A stretch of DNA of 64,000 bases, taken from contig CBFDDH010000001.1 of the NCBI GenBank assembly GCA_965603515.1, positions 1 through 64,000 of the forward strand. The letters run 5' to 3'. The notes beneath the pieces were generated by a model. It worked only from the letters and a program-made list of their open reading frames with translations, made no database searches and was not told where the DNA came from. Within the stretch, counting starts at the first letter, position 1; the number at the start of each line of letters is the position of its first letter. The DNA is from JAUVZL01 sp965603515 (GTDB taxonomy: Bacteria > Hydrothermota > Tepidihabitantia > SM23-42). The position numbers were made by a program, and so were the translations under genes. Shown here in pieces: positions 18,682-27,519 of this stretch.

Positions 18682-21623
18682 GATTTACCTCCATCGCGTA
18701 TGTACATAGGTTTTTCAGGTAGAACAGGTTCTATGTTTAGACTTTGTTTATCTCCTGTAATCCGCATCACTGCCACCCAATCAAAGGCTGCATTACTTGT
18801 ACCCTTCATCAGCTCTTTTACTTTGAAACCTGAAATAGATCTATCAATAACATAGAGTCCATTACAATCCTCTGAAGGCGTGGCTATTACTCTTATCTGT
18901 ATTTCAGAAGATATGATATCAAGTAATTCTTCGTCAAATGAAATTGTGCAGGAACCATTTCCAAGTTTTGATGTACCTGATAAGACAATCTCGTTCTCAG
19001 GACTCTGCACTGAAAAACTGGTATGGTCTTTTGTGAGAAATGTTTGGTATCCACCTGTAGTATATATGTGTCCCTGAACATACAAGCCTTTGATAGTGGC
19101 TCCTGAGCCAGTTGAATTTTCAACACGCAGAGCATAGTAGTCATTATTGTTATTTCTAATATAACCAGCACGTCCGCTACCACTGTAGCTAAACAACGCA
19201 GAGGTTGTTCCTGAACCATTGACATGGAGCGGATAGGATGGATTGCTAATTCCGATACCAACATTGCCAGTAAAGTCAATCCCGCCGGTTGCACGGACAC
19301 GAAATTGATTTGCAACAGTCGAAGAAAAAACACCGGGACTCGCATCCGCCCAAACAAAACATCCTGAGTGCTGAGCATTAGCTCCTGTACCAGCTGCGAA
19401 CGATCTATTACCTGAAGCCGTGTTGTTAAGTCCTCCCGGGACCACCGCATATTCGCCACTGGCAATATTCTGCCATCCACCGCCAACAATCGCACATCTA
19501 TTGCTGGAGGTATTGGAATCCCCTCCGCATACTACCGAAAAAAGACCATCCGCGATATTGTAATACCCACCGCCCACCGTAGCTGCATTATTACCGGCAT
19601 TATTCAGATGACCGCCACCAACCGTGGAATAAAGATAGCCTGCTTTGTTTTCCCAACCCCCGGCAATGGTTGCATAGGAATTGCTGGCGATATTGTTACG
19701 ACCTCCGCTCACTGTTGCATACAGACCACTGGCAGTATCTGCAGATCCACCTGAAACTGTCGCAAATAAATTACTTGCGACATTATATCTACCACCACCA
19801 ACAAAAGTATAGGAGCTCTCTGCTTTGTTGTACCTACCACCGTTTACCACCGCATAATTTCCACGAGCAGCATTGTTCTTTCCGCTGCTTACTGCACTAT
19901 AGGAGCGAATTTCTCCGCTCAATCCGGTCGTACATACTACCCCGAAATTGATGTGTGTGTGAACGCTGTCACCAAACAGGATATTACTTGCACTACCGCG
20001 CGCAATGCCCCAATAGTCATTTGTGTGAAGTACAGAATCAGTCACTGTCCAGTTGCCCGGGGAATCTTCATCAGTCCAGGAGAGCTGACCTGATCCATCA
20101 GTAACCATGATCTGTCCATTGCTACCATCTTGTGCTGGAAACTCATAGCCGGATGCTTCATTACCGAAACGGATGTGTGGTAGATCAACCATAAAGGTTG
20201 AATCCTGGGTGAGTTTGCTTCCGATACCAAAAAGATAAGAATACTGTGTGCCTGTAGCAATTGTATCCGCATATCCGCCAAGGATTGCAGAATAATTACC
20301 CGCTACAACATTCTCATTACCACCGCCAATGAATGTATATGCACTATCTGCACTATTATATGCTCCACCAGCCACAGTTGCACCGCCCCAGTTGGCACTA
20401 TTGTACTCACCCCCTCCCACGCTGCTTCTCCAACCACTTGCCGTGTTGTGACGACCACCTGCTACGGTCGCCTGGAAACCACTGGCGTCATTGTTCTCTC
20501 CACCACCTACTGTGGCACCATCATTAGTGGCAATATTGTTTTTTCCACCACCTACAGTAGCATACTTCGCAATTGCTTCGTTATCCCAACCACCGACGAC
20601 TATTGCTGCAGTATCCTCAAGGGCATTACCAGCTAAGTTACTGTAACCGGACAGGATCCCACCAAAACGACCTCTTACTGTATCTGCATATCCACCAACG
20701 ACCGCCGCGTAGTAGTTGTCCGCGTAATTCTGCACACCACCGCTCACTACGGTATAGTTGCTGTTGGCGGTGTTTTCATAGCCACCTCCTACCACGCTGC
20801 CATAGCCACTGGCAGTGTTAAGCTGTCCACCGCCGACGGTCGCAATGATACCACTGACAGTATTTTCAAACCCGCCACCTACTATAGAATAGCTACTGCT
20901 GGCGGTATTTTCGTATCCGCCGCCAATTGTCGCCCGGATACCGTTGGCTATGTTGTTATAGCCGCCACTCACGGTCGTATAAGAACCCTTGGCTGCATTG
21001 TACTCACCACCACCAACTACACAGAATTCATTATTCTGTCCATTTGCACCGGTGGTACAGGCAATACCGAAGTTTACATGTGTACTGTCATTCGTGCCAT
21101 ACATCACATTCCCGCTGCGCATAGAAAGTCCATATTGTGCACTCGGATATAACACACTCCCAGATATCGTCCAATCATTGTCTGCTGCTCCTGTCCTTGA
21201 ATACTCAGCAGTATCAGTATAAGTTGAAGTATAGGCATAGCCGACCGAGGTAATACGTGTACGAGGGGCTAAGGTTTGAGGACCTTCGAGCGTGAGTTCC
21301 AACCAGGTGCTTGTAAAATCTGCGAACACGCTGTCCGGGATCGGCGTACTTTCACCGAGAATAACACTGAATACGCCGCGCTCGATCGGTACATTAGTTT
21401 GACCTTCCGACCAGAGCTCATTGCCGCTCGATGCAGCATCAAAAACCTTAAAGGTCATGTCCAGACTGTCATCGATCGGAATACCAAACGTGTCGGTAAG
21501 ATAACCCTGGTAATTTAATAATTTGGGAACTAAACGACCTGCTTGAATTGACAAATCCCCTGCCTGACTGAATACAAATGTCAAGACCAATGCAATACCT
21601 GCAAATGATATTTTGCGTAACAT
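18678..21623 (-). CDS. YadA-head (Hep/Hag-type) repeat surface protein
   Basis: Secreted protein of 981 residues. The signal peptide is followed by the same N-terminal domain as the C1q protein. Two blocks of 14-16-residue head repeats follow (patterns such as GGYENTASSSYSIVG and GGGKNNIATNDGATVG), more than 20 in all. A repeated linker (NWTVTDSVLHTN, INFGVVCTTG) separates the blocks. These repeats build the left-handed beta-roll heads of trimeric autotransporter adhesins. The YadA membrane anchor is absent and so is the sorting domain. The C-terminus is instead a fibre-type domain ending LPEKPMYIRDGGKS. An AAGGAGG sits ahead of the ATG and the promoter is at 21680-21707. Attachment to the cell is therefore unexplained. 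The coupled protease downstream may act on it. Confidence 0.85.
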   Translation of the reverse strand: MLRKISFAGIALVLTFVFSQAGDLSIQAGRLVPKLLNYQGYLTDTFGIPIDDSLDMTFKVFDAASSGNELWSEGQTNVPIERGVFSVILGESTPIPDSVFADFTSTWLELTLEGPQTLAPRTRITSVGYAYTSTYTDTAEYSRTGAADNDWTISGSVLYPSAQYGLSMRSGNVMYGTNDSTHVNFGIACTTGANGQNNEFCVVGGGEYNAAKGSYTTVSGGYNNIANGIRATIGGGYENTASSSYSIVGGGFENTVSGIIATVGGGQLNTASGYGSVVGGGYENTANSNYTVVSGGVQNYADNYYAAVVGGYADTVRGRFGGILSGYSNLAGNALEDTAAIVVGGWDNEAIAKYATVGGGKNNIATNDGATVGGGENNDASGFQATVAGGRHNTASGWRSSVGGGEYNSANWGGATVAGGAYNSADSAYTFIGGGNENVVAGNYSAILGGYADTIATGTQYSYLFGIGSKLTQDSTFMVDLPHIRFGNEASGYEFPAQDGSNGQIMVTDGSGQLSWTDEDSPGNWTVTDSVLHTNDYWGIARGSASNILFGDSVHTHINFGVVCTTGLSGEIRSYSAVSSGKNNAARGNYAVVNGGRYNKAESSYTFVGGGRYNVASNLFATVSGGSADTASGLYATVSGGRNNIASNSYATIAGGWENKAGYLYSTVGGGHLNNAGNNAATVGGGYYNIADGLFSVVCGGDSNTSSNRCAIVGGGWQNIASGEYAVVPGGLNNTASGNRSFAAGTGANAQHSGCFVWADASPGVFSSTVANQFRVRATGGIDFTGNVGIGISNPSYPLHVNGSGTTSALFSYSGSGRAGYIRNNNNDYYALRVENSTGSGATIKGLYVQGHIYTTGGYQTFLTKDHTSFSVQSPENEIVLSGTSKLGNGSCTISFDEELLDIISSEIQIRVIATPSEDCNGLYVIDRSISGFKVKELMKGTSNAAFDWVAVMRITGDKQSLNIEPVLPEKPMYIRDGGKS

Positions 21624-21679
21624 AATTCCTCCTTATTAGTTAATTATATGTCATTGAAAATATTTGAATACGATGTTTA

Positions 21680-21707
21680 AGTATAATTGAAAATATCAAG
21701 GTGTCAA
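21680..21707 (-). promoter_or_regulatory. Promoter of the YadA-head/protease operon
   Basis: TTGACA-N16-TATACT on the minus strand, 56 bp upstream of the ATG. Confidence 0.7.
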
Positions 21708-21731
21708 TTGGTGAAAGGAACTGTGTAAGAA

Positions 21732-21765
21732 TAAAAAAAGCCCCCGTTTGAAGCGGGGGCTTTTA
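21732..21765 (-). terminator. Intrinsic terminator of the TonB-box-repeat gene
   Basis: AAAAGCCCCCG-N7-CGGGGGCTTTT, an 11-bp perfect stem. On the minus strand it is followed by seven T. It lies 11 bases past the stop at 21776. Confidence 0.85.
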
Positions 21766-21775
21766 GGCACTAACT

Positions 21776-22198
21776 TTAGTTTAGATACCCGATATTTCGG
21801 GAATCGAGTCTTGTAATGATCACCAGATTGGTAATCCGTACCGGCATTTCGTGTCTTACCAGACGCATGAGGGTCAGGACCGGTTCAACGATTCTATCTC
21901 GTGTTGCAGTAACGACTATCTCTGAAAGCATTCCGCTATAAGCTATGTCCTCGCCTTCATAACGTGATTCAGTAATAACAACTTCATCGAGCATGCCAAT
22001 TTCATGTCCTCGAGGCGCAGTAACGACTATTTCCGGCAGCATTCCACCATAAGCTATGTCTTCACCTTCATACCTTGGGGCAGTAATGACTACCTCGGGT
22101 AATCTTCCTACGTCTTCATTTTTCGACCCATAATCAACCACGGGCTTAGCACAGAAAATATTTGCAGCTATTAATATTCCACCTATTAAACTTAACAT
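21776..22198 (-). CDS. Small secreted protein with four TonB-box-like repeats
   Basis: Protein of 140 residues that I do not recognise as a named family. The start follows GAAGGAGG with a CAAA gap. An upstream in-frame ATG at 22375 would translate a dispersed repeat and is rejected. After a short signal-like segment (ends IFCAKP) there are four copies of a decamer: LPEVVITAPR (33-42), LPEIVVTAPR (54-63), LDEVVITESR (70-79) and LSEIVVTATR (91-100). A second motif, RYEGEDIAY, recurs at 42 and 79. The decamer closely matches the TonB box that opens the plug of TonB-dependent receptors, but no plug or barrel follows. It may bind TonB or be a decayed receptor lead-in; both are inference. A strong terminator follows. 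Confidence 0.65.
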   Translation of the reverse strand: MLSLIGGILIAANIFCAKPVVDYGSKNEDVGRLPEVVITAPRYEGEDIAYGGMLPEIVVTAPRGHEIGMLDEVVITESRYEGEDIAYSGMLSEIVVTATRDRIVEPVLTLMRLVRHEMPVRITNLVIITRLDSRNIGYLN

Positions 22199-22284
22199 TT
22201 TGCCTCCTTCTTGGTTTTCATTAGTATTTTTTCTATTTTTGTAATTCATACTTATTATACGTAGGATAGGGGCAAAAGGTTTCA

Positions 22285-22314
22285 CCCCGTTACAAACTAG
22301 CGTTTCTAACGGGG
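22285..22314. repeat. 30-bp imperfect palindrome
   Basis: CCCCGTTA-C-AAAC-TAGC-GTTT-C-TAACGGGG: two stem segments separated by a C/C mismatch, in the leader of the small TonB-box-repeat gene. It could be an operator or an RNA hairpin. Confidence 0.5.
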
Positions 22315-22333
22315 CAGTGCAGAGGGATTGATC

Positions 22334-22367
22334 ATACTGGATTCCCAGGTCAAGCCAGGGAATGACC
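22334..22367. repeat. Dispersed ATTCCC...GGGAAT hairpin repeat
   Basis: ACTGGATTCCC, then AGGTCAAGCCA, then GGGAATGAC. This resembles a dispersed palindromic element seen in many bacterial genomes. The resemblance is from memory and untested. Confidence 0.4.
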
Positions 22368-22405
22368 CCATACATTCAACAATTAAGGGGGTAAGTACAG
22401 ATATG

Positions 22406-23695
22406 TTATCTGACTTTTATAATTTTATTTGTGATCTTGCCATCTACCTCAATGAAATAAATTCCTGGAGAAAGATACGCGGCATCGACTTCCCGACCGG
22501 CAATGTCGAAGACTTTACATACTCTATCTTTGGGCAGAACAAGGGCACCCTGAATAATAGTTGCTCCTAGCATATTCAAGGGTTCATAATCGTGTTCTTC
22601 GATGCCCACCAGATCGTTTTCCCACCAGGATATATCATTGGCTTCACGCGCGCCGGACAGAATATCGATATCCGTATCATCGTCAATATCACAGGCAAAA
22701 ACAGTGATCGCACCATCAAGGTTAGCATCGAGAACATATTCGGTAAAATTCTCGATACCATCGTTCTCAAACCAGGATAGGTCATCATCAAAAGCTGCTC
22801 CTCCGATAACATCACCATCATTATCATTATCAAGATCTGCTGCATGAATACCCCAAACACCACCGAATGAATTATCAATGAAATGAAGTGTGAAGTTTTC
22901 GCTTCCATCGTTCTCAAACCAAAGGATTTCATTACTGAGATATGCAGCAACGACGATATCATTATCACCATCTGGCTCTATGTCAATAGCACATGGTGAA
23001 AGCGCACCGATTACCGTACCGAGTGAATGTCTTGTGAAATTCTCGCTGCCGTCGTTTTCCCACCAGGACAGATCATGATCAAAATAAGCAGTACCGATCA
23101 CGTCGATATCATCATCATCATCCAAGTCAGCCGCAATGACCCAGGATGCAGCATCATAATTCGACTCGATCGTATCCGGCGTGAAGTTTTCATTGCCGTC
23201 ATTTTCCCACCAGACAATACAATCAAGTTCAAATGCTGCGGCTAATACATCGCCGTCACCGTCTTCATCAAGGTCAATTGCAAAAGCAGACTGTGCATTA
23301 TCAAAGTTATTTGCTATAAGATGTGTTATGAAATTCTCGTTTCCGTCATTCTCAAACCAGAAAACTTGATCATGCGTTTGAGACGTGGCGACGACATCAA
23401 TATCACCGTCTGGTTCCATGTCAAGAAAGTGCACTGATGTTGCCATGTCAATGGTGTCGGCTAATAAGTGTTTTATGAAGTTTTGGCTCCCGTCGTTCTC
23501 AAACCAGACAACCTGATCATCAGTAGCAACGGCTGCGAGGATATCGATATCATTATCCTGATCAAGATCAACCGCCATTACATCATAGGGCCAACTGATC
23601 GTTGTGTTATCGACGATATGCCGAGTAAAATTAACCTGAGCAATTAATATGGCTGGTAAGAATATTATAACCATATAAAACTTCATATATCGCAT
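22406..23695 (-). CDS. Secreted FG-GAP/VCBS seven-repeat propeller protein with compact sorting domain
   Basis: Signal peptide (MRYMKFYMVIIFLPAILIAQ), then seven repeats of about 50 residues with the core DLDxDxDIDVxxxxxxDxxxWFENDGxENF. The acidic DxDxD loops are calcium-binding-like, as in FG-GAP/VCBS propellers. The last 55 residues are the compact sorting domain (LPKDRVCKVFDIAGR, then PGIYFIEVDGKIT, ending in IIKVR). I chose the ATG at 23695, preceded by AAAGGAGG. A second ATG nine bases later is possible, and an in-frame ATG at 23716 would include the Shine-Dalgarno. No catalytic domain is visible. A role in surface binding or cell-envelope structure is likely. Confidence 0.85.
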   Translation of the reverse strand: MRYMKFYMVIIFLPAILIAQVNFTRHIVDNTTISWPYDVMAVDLDQDNDIDILAAVATDDQVVWFENDGSQNFIKHLLADTIDMATSVHFLDMEPDGDIDVVATSQTHDQVFWFENDGNENFITHLIANNFDNAQSAFAIDLDEDGDGDVLAAAFELDCIVWWENDGNENFTPDTIESNYDAASWVIAADLDDDDDIDVIGTAYFDHDLSWWENDGSENFTRHSLGTVIGALSPCAIDIEPDGDNDIVVAAYLSNEILWFENDGSENFTLHFIDNSFGGVWGIHAADLDNDNDGDVIGGAAFDDDLSWFENDGIENFTEYVLDANLDGAITVFACDIDDDTDIDILSGAREANDISWWENDLVGIEEHDYEPLNMLGATIIQGALVLPKDRVCKVFDIAGREVDAAYLSPGIYFIEVDGKITNKIIKVR

Positions 23696-23753
23696 GTTTC
23701 CTCCTTTACTTATCATAAAAAAACAAACCTGCTGTTTATCCGTGTGCTGGTCT

Positions 23754-24671
23754 TTAATCTAGAAGCTTGAGGAGTGCTCCGATTTTTTTGACTGCTTCCT
23801 CATCCTTTGCTTTTGCTTGATCGAGCAATGGAATTTTTTTCTCAGCGACCATTTCCTTATCACTTATCTGTTTGAATAGATCTGCAATGTCCATGTACTG
23901 CGCACTCAATTCTTTAGTCAAGTTTGAAATCTCGTCTTTATACTTATCAGCTATTTCCGCGAAGTATTCACCAGCCATTTTCCGGCACTCTGACCATACT
24001 GTGGCATTCCACCAATTGCCGTGGGCATGAGCCTTTCCCTGTTCTAATGCCTTTATCCAGTTGTCATAAGCTCCAGAACCAATACGGTATTTTTCAAGAC
24101 TATACTGATTCGGATTTTTGAAAAGATCTACAGCATAATGCAGGCTTTCCTTAATGATAACAGCATCATCCTTTTTCGGCACTTTCTTAAATACTAAAAA
24201 TGTTGCATGGATTTCTTTACCAAATTCATCCCAGGTTCCAAAGGTGAGCGTGGACGGTGTGACGTCGCACTCGATGCACCAGGGCTGCACAAGGAGTAAC
24301 CCCTTACCATCATAGCCAATTATAGTCTGGTTTTCCATATTTTGAGCTAAGCCGGGCATACCAGCATCCAGGTGTTCGCGTAAAGCCTGTTCGACTTTTT
24401 TCCGTTCATCAGCAGTGCTACCTTTATGGAAGAAACCAAGGTTAATTGTTTCCAGACCCAGGTTCTGCAAAAGCTTATAGAACGTATCGTATTTCCAGCA
24501 GTAAGGTCCACTCGAACACACCACTTCATGAATATTTATCAAAAATGCATGACCTGAACCTGCATAAGCCATACCATTGCTTATTTTGATATCATAGTGA
24601 TCAAACACGCCTTTTAAAACACCCATCAAAGAAGTATTGAAAGGTGGCATCTTAAGTTTTTCGATCTTCAC
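23754..24671 (-). CDS. Papain-like (BtrH/DUF4872-like) protein of unknown function
   Basis: Cytosolic protein of 305 residues without a signal peptide. The start is GTG after AAAGGAGG. The N-terminal half (TSLMGVLKGV, GSGHAFLINIHE, CSSGPYCW) resembles the BtrH-N type papain-like fold, with a C52/H42-like pairing and a later D-containing strand. In BtrH this fold catalyses acyl transfer. The same superfamily includes C39-like peptidases, and I cannot tell which chemistry applies. The C-terminal third is a charged helical region (NLTKELSAQYMDIADLF, EEAVKKIGALL). It has its own promoter, divergent from the Omp85-like gene. Confidence 0.6.
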   Translation of the reverse strand: MKIEKLKMPPFNTSLMGVLKGVFDHYDIKISNGMAYAGSGHAFLINIHEVVCSSGPYCWKYDTFYKLLQNLGLETINLGFFHKGSTADERKKVEQALREHLDAGMPGLAQNMENQTIIGYDGKGLLLVQPWCIECDVTPSTLTFGTWDEFGKEIHATFLVFKKVPKKDDAVIIKESLHYAVDLFKNPNQYSLEKYRIGSGAYDNWIKALEQGKAHAHGNWWNATVWSECRKMAGEYFAEIADKYKDEISNLTKELSAQYMDIADLFKQISDKEMVAEKKIPLLDQAKAKDEEAVKKIGALLKLLD

Positions 24672-24701
24672 ACCAACCTCCTTTATTTACAAATACAACT
24701 T

Positions 24702-24729
24702 ATTATGATTGAATATTGCGCTAAGTCAA
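24702..24729 (-). promoter_or_regulatory. Promoter of the papain-like gene
   Basis: TTGACT-N16-CATAAT on the minus strand, 30 bp upstream of the GTG start. Confidence 0.55.
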
Positions 24730-24762
24730 GCGCAATTGAACATCTGACCTGGCAGCAAAAGG

Positions 24763-24790
24763 TTGACTTTGGAAAATTCAGTGCTATATT
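24763..24790 (+). promoter_or_regulatory. Promoter of the Omp85-like barrel gene
   Basis: TTGACT-N16-TATATT, 80 bp upstream of the ATG at 24871. Confidence 0.6.
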
Positions 24791-24870
24791 TATTACGATA
24801 GTAGATTGTAGAAGCAGGATAGAATGGGGAACTGAATGTTTCATGCATAATTATGGAATAAAGAGGCATT

Positions 24871-25971
24871 ATGGCAAATAGATTTTTCATGATACTATTT
24901 ATAATCCTTTTGTTTAGCTCGATGCAACAGGGCTGGACAATGCAAGAACCGCTTTTATTAAAAGACCATGAGTCAGAGAGGAATATCTCGTTCAGCGCTT
25001 TTCCGTTCTTAGTATATGACTCTGATATCGGCTTTGGATTTGGTGGTAAAGTTATAATCAAAAACTTACTGAAAAGCGATGAATCATTTGATCTCGTCCT
25101 TTTTGGCAGCACCAAAGGAGAACAGTGGTATATCCTTTCTTTTTCAATCCCTGATTCTGAAATCCGGCAGGGCACCGCATTTCCCTTGGCACTGGATTTG
25201 AAATTGGAGTATGACAAAATTCTGAAGAGCAATTTTTTCGGATTTGGCAATAATAGCGATGATAATGAATGGCAGTTCCCCAAACGCTTTGTCAAATTCG
25301 AAATGACCCTCGGACGCGGTCTTACCAGATCAATCATCACCGAAGCACGCTTCGTCTATAATAATACGAGCGTGTACGACTATGACAGCAATATCGTTCT
25401 CACTCCGGATGTACCTGGAACCGGGGAACATACAATACCGTATTTTACAGGAAGAATCCGCTGGGACACACGCGACAGCCAGAATCATCCGCACCGGGGT
25501 TGGAATCTCTCTCTGAGCGCTGACTTTGCCTCGGAATCATTTTTCAGCGACTATACGTTCCAGCGTTACCGCCTGGAAGCAAATAAGTATCAGCAGCTCT
25601 TCTCGCCATCACACGTACTCGCAACCCGCCTGTGGCTTCAGCATATCGAAGGAACAGCACCATATTATGAACAGAGTATTATCGGCGGTGGTTCAACAGC
25701 ACGGGGGTTCAAAGCAGACCGCTTTATTGACCGGGCATTCACCCTTGCCTCACTGGAATACCGGATTATCGTCTACAAAGGATTCGGTGGAGTACTATTC
25801 GTTGATGCCGGCAGGGTATACCCAAACCTGGAAGAGATCAGTTTGGAAAACTGGCATATCAGCTATGGTGGCGGTCTTAGATACTATCTGTCAAATTTTG
25901 TCGTGGGATTTGATACCGGATTCAGCAAAGAAGGCATGCGTCTGTTCTTCAATTTCGGCCATGTTTTCTAA
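24871..25971 (+). CDS. Outer-membrane beta-barrel protein, Omp85/bacterial surface antigen family
   Basis: Protein of 366 residues with a signal peptide, then a region of alternating beta-strands. Hallmarks are RIRWDTRDSQNHPHRGWNLSLSADF and, near residue 280, the conserved GGGSTARGFKADRFIDR. The latter holds the RGF loop-6 motif of Omp85 barrels. The C-terminal residue is Phe after LFFNFGHV, a standard outer-membrane barrel signal. No POTRA domains are present, so it resembles short patatin-associated or stand-alone surface-antigen barrels and not BamA itself. AAAGAGG precedes the ATG. It is followed after 18 bp by a membrane protein gene. Its presence is the best evidence that the organism is diderm. 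Confidence 0.88.
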   Translation: MANRFFMILFIILLFSSMQQGWTMQEPLLLKDHESERNISFSAFPFLVYDSDIGFGFGGKVIIKNLLKSDESFDLVLFGSTKGEQWYILSFSIPDSEIRQGTAFPLALDLKLEYDKILKSNFFGFGNNSDDNEWQFPKRFVKFEMTLGRGLTRSIITEARFVYNNTSVYDYDSNIVLTPDVPGTGEHTIPYFTGRIRWDTRDSQNHPHRGWNLSLSADFASESFFSDYTFQRYRLEANKYQQLFSPSHVLATRLWLQHIEGTAPYYEQSIIGGGSTARGFKADRFIDRAFTLASLEYRIIVYKGFGGVLFVDAGRVYPNLEEISLENWHISYGGGLRYYLSNFVVGFDTGFSKEGMRLFFNFGHVF

Positions 25972-25989
25972 AAGAAAAGGACTTGCAAA

Positions 25990-26745
25990 ATGAAAACCCC
26001 AGGGGATTCTACTATGCAAACTAAAAGACTTACCGTATGGTTATTTATATATACTTTGTGTTTTGCTGGCTTTCAGATTTTACCGGCTTTTCTTAGTTAT
26101 GACATACAAAATAAATTTGTCGTTGGTGATGCGCTTGATCTTTTTACACCATTTATATTACTTCTAGTGATCTTCAAACTTTATACCCTCTTTTCCATAT
26201 CCCGAAACAATACACACATGCCATTTCACATAATCATGATCTTATTTATCGGCAGCATTACCTTTGTTGAAGGTCATGGTATACACTTAGCAGCTAATGC
26301 AATCGTACGACACCTCCATACATTCGCAGTGCATGATACACCACTTTTTACATTGACGTACTTTTTTGATGAAATACTGGGTCACATCCTGTGGGACAGT
26401 GGCTTGGTACTGATCTCGATCGGTCTTATCTTTGCCGGCACTACTTCTCTAAAAGATGAAGCTCTGGGTAGAAAAAGTCTGCTGGTTCTGATCGCATCAT
26501 TGCTCTATGGATTCACGTACTTTGTCAATGGTGTTGAGGGTCAAACTGTTCTGTTCACCTTACCATTGGCTTTTATTATCCCGATTGCAATTCTATCATA
26601 CGGTAGGGTGAAGAAAGTAAAAATTGTCAGAAATCCTGTCCTGCTTTTGTTCACATGTGCCTATTTAGTAGCACTGCTTCTTTTCTTGATCTGGTGGATT
26701 TGGCAAAAAGGGTTCCCCGAATTCAGTGAGCTGGGCTGGATCTAA
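25990..26745 (+). CDS. Polytopic inner-membrane protein of unknown function
   Basis: Protein of 251 residues with seven or eight predicted membrane helices (for example WLFIYTLCFAGFQILPAFL, ILLLVIFKLYTLF, SLLVLIASLLYGF, LLLFTCAYLVALLLFLIWWIW). Polar residues in membranes stand out: FVEGHGIHLAANAI near 95 and DEILGHILWDSG near 130. Buried His and acidic residues of this kind could bind a metal or form an active site, as in membrane hydrolases. I do not recognise the family. Either the ATG at 25990 (after AAAAGGAC) or the one at 26014 (after AGGGGA) could start it. It is probably co-transcribed with the Omp85-like gene. Confidence 0.7.
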   Translation: MKTPGDSTMQTKRLTVWLFIYTLCFAGFQILPAFLSYDIQNKFVVGDALDLFTPFILLLVIFKLYTLFSISRNNTHMPFHIIMILFIGSITFVEGHGIHLAANAIVRHLHTFAVHDTPLFTLTYFFDEILGHILWDSGLVLISIGLIFAGTTSLKDEALGRKSLLVLIASLLYGFTYFVNGVEGQTVLFTLPLAFIIPIAILSYGRVKKVKIVRNPVLLLFTCAYLVALLLFLIWWIWQKGFPEFSELGWI

Positions 26746-26781
26746 AATTCATGTAAAATTAAACAATTAAATGCCTGCCCC

Positions 26782-27519
26782 CTATTCATTGAGTTTTTCT
26801 AAATAATCATTAAGCAAATCAGACAAGTAACGATTGGAATTTTCTAGACTTTCTTTGTCTAAATCACTATTCTCATAAGTAAGCTTCTGGGCTTTTTTAA
26901 AATCGTACAAGGCACCCTTCTTGTCGCCAAGAAAATATTTCATGGCACCGGTAATCAGGTAAAGTTCTTTATTGATACCGGCATTTTCTTTGGCTTGCAG
27001 CATTGTCTCAGCGATGTTCAGTGCTTTGGTGCGTGCCTTAATTGATTTGACGGTTTTTTGCTCATATGCCAGGTGATGACCCATGACCCGGTAAAAGTGG
27101 CACCAGAATTCCTCGTCCTTATCGAAGAATCGATATATGTGCTCAGCGATTAGAAGCCTGTAAGACATTGGAACGACATAATAATCACCGTTCGTCTCAT
27201 GAAGGTCAAGACTATCAAGAAACTTACGGATGTCACTGTGTTTACTTTCAGGAATATCCTTAAAATCCCACATAAAACAGGAAAACCAGCATTTCCTACA
27301 GGAGTAAACCACTTTACCGTCAGTATATGGCCAAAAAATGTATTCATACTTTGATGGATAATCAAAAACATAAGAACCATAGCTCGCGATATCAAAATAT
27401 CTGCTTTTTGTTCTACAGATAGGGCATTCCTTTTCCACGGGTCCCCAGGTTGTCGCGAGCAATAACGCAGGAAGGAGTGCATAGAGCGTAATGTGCATAA
27501 GAGATTTCATATTTAGCAT
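26782..27519 (-). CDS. Signal-peptide DUF2225-like cysteine-rich protein
   Basis: Protein of 245 residues with an N-terminal hydrophobic segment. Paired cysteines follow (CPIC at 32-35, CRKC at 74-77 and C81), probably a zinc-binding knuckle, and then helical TPR-like repeats. The pattern matches DUF2225, a family without a known role. The ATG overlaps the stop of the upstream gene (TAATG), so translation is coupled. The exported location combined with a zinc knuckle is unusual. Confidence 0.7.
   Translation of the reverse strand: MLNMKSLMHITLYALLPALLLATTWGPVEKECPICRTKSRYFDIASYGSYVFDYPSKYEYIFWPYTDGKVVYSCRKCWFSCFMWDFKDIPESKHSDIRKFLDSLDLHETNGDYYVVPMSYRLLIAEHIYRFFDKDEEFWCHFYRVMGHHLAYEQKTVKSIKARTKALNIAETMLQAKENAGINKELYLITGAMKYFLGDKKGALYDFKKAQKLTYENSDLDKESLENSNRYLSDLLNDYLEKLNE

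Noticed and set aside
22199..22375. Longer N-terminus (59 residues) for the TonB-box-repeat protein
   Set aside because: It would translate a palindrome and a dispersed repeat and place the strong Shine-Dalgarno and signal peptide internally.
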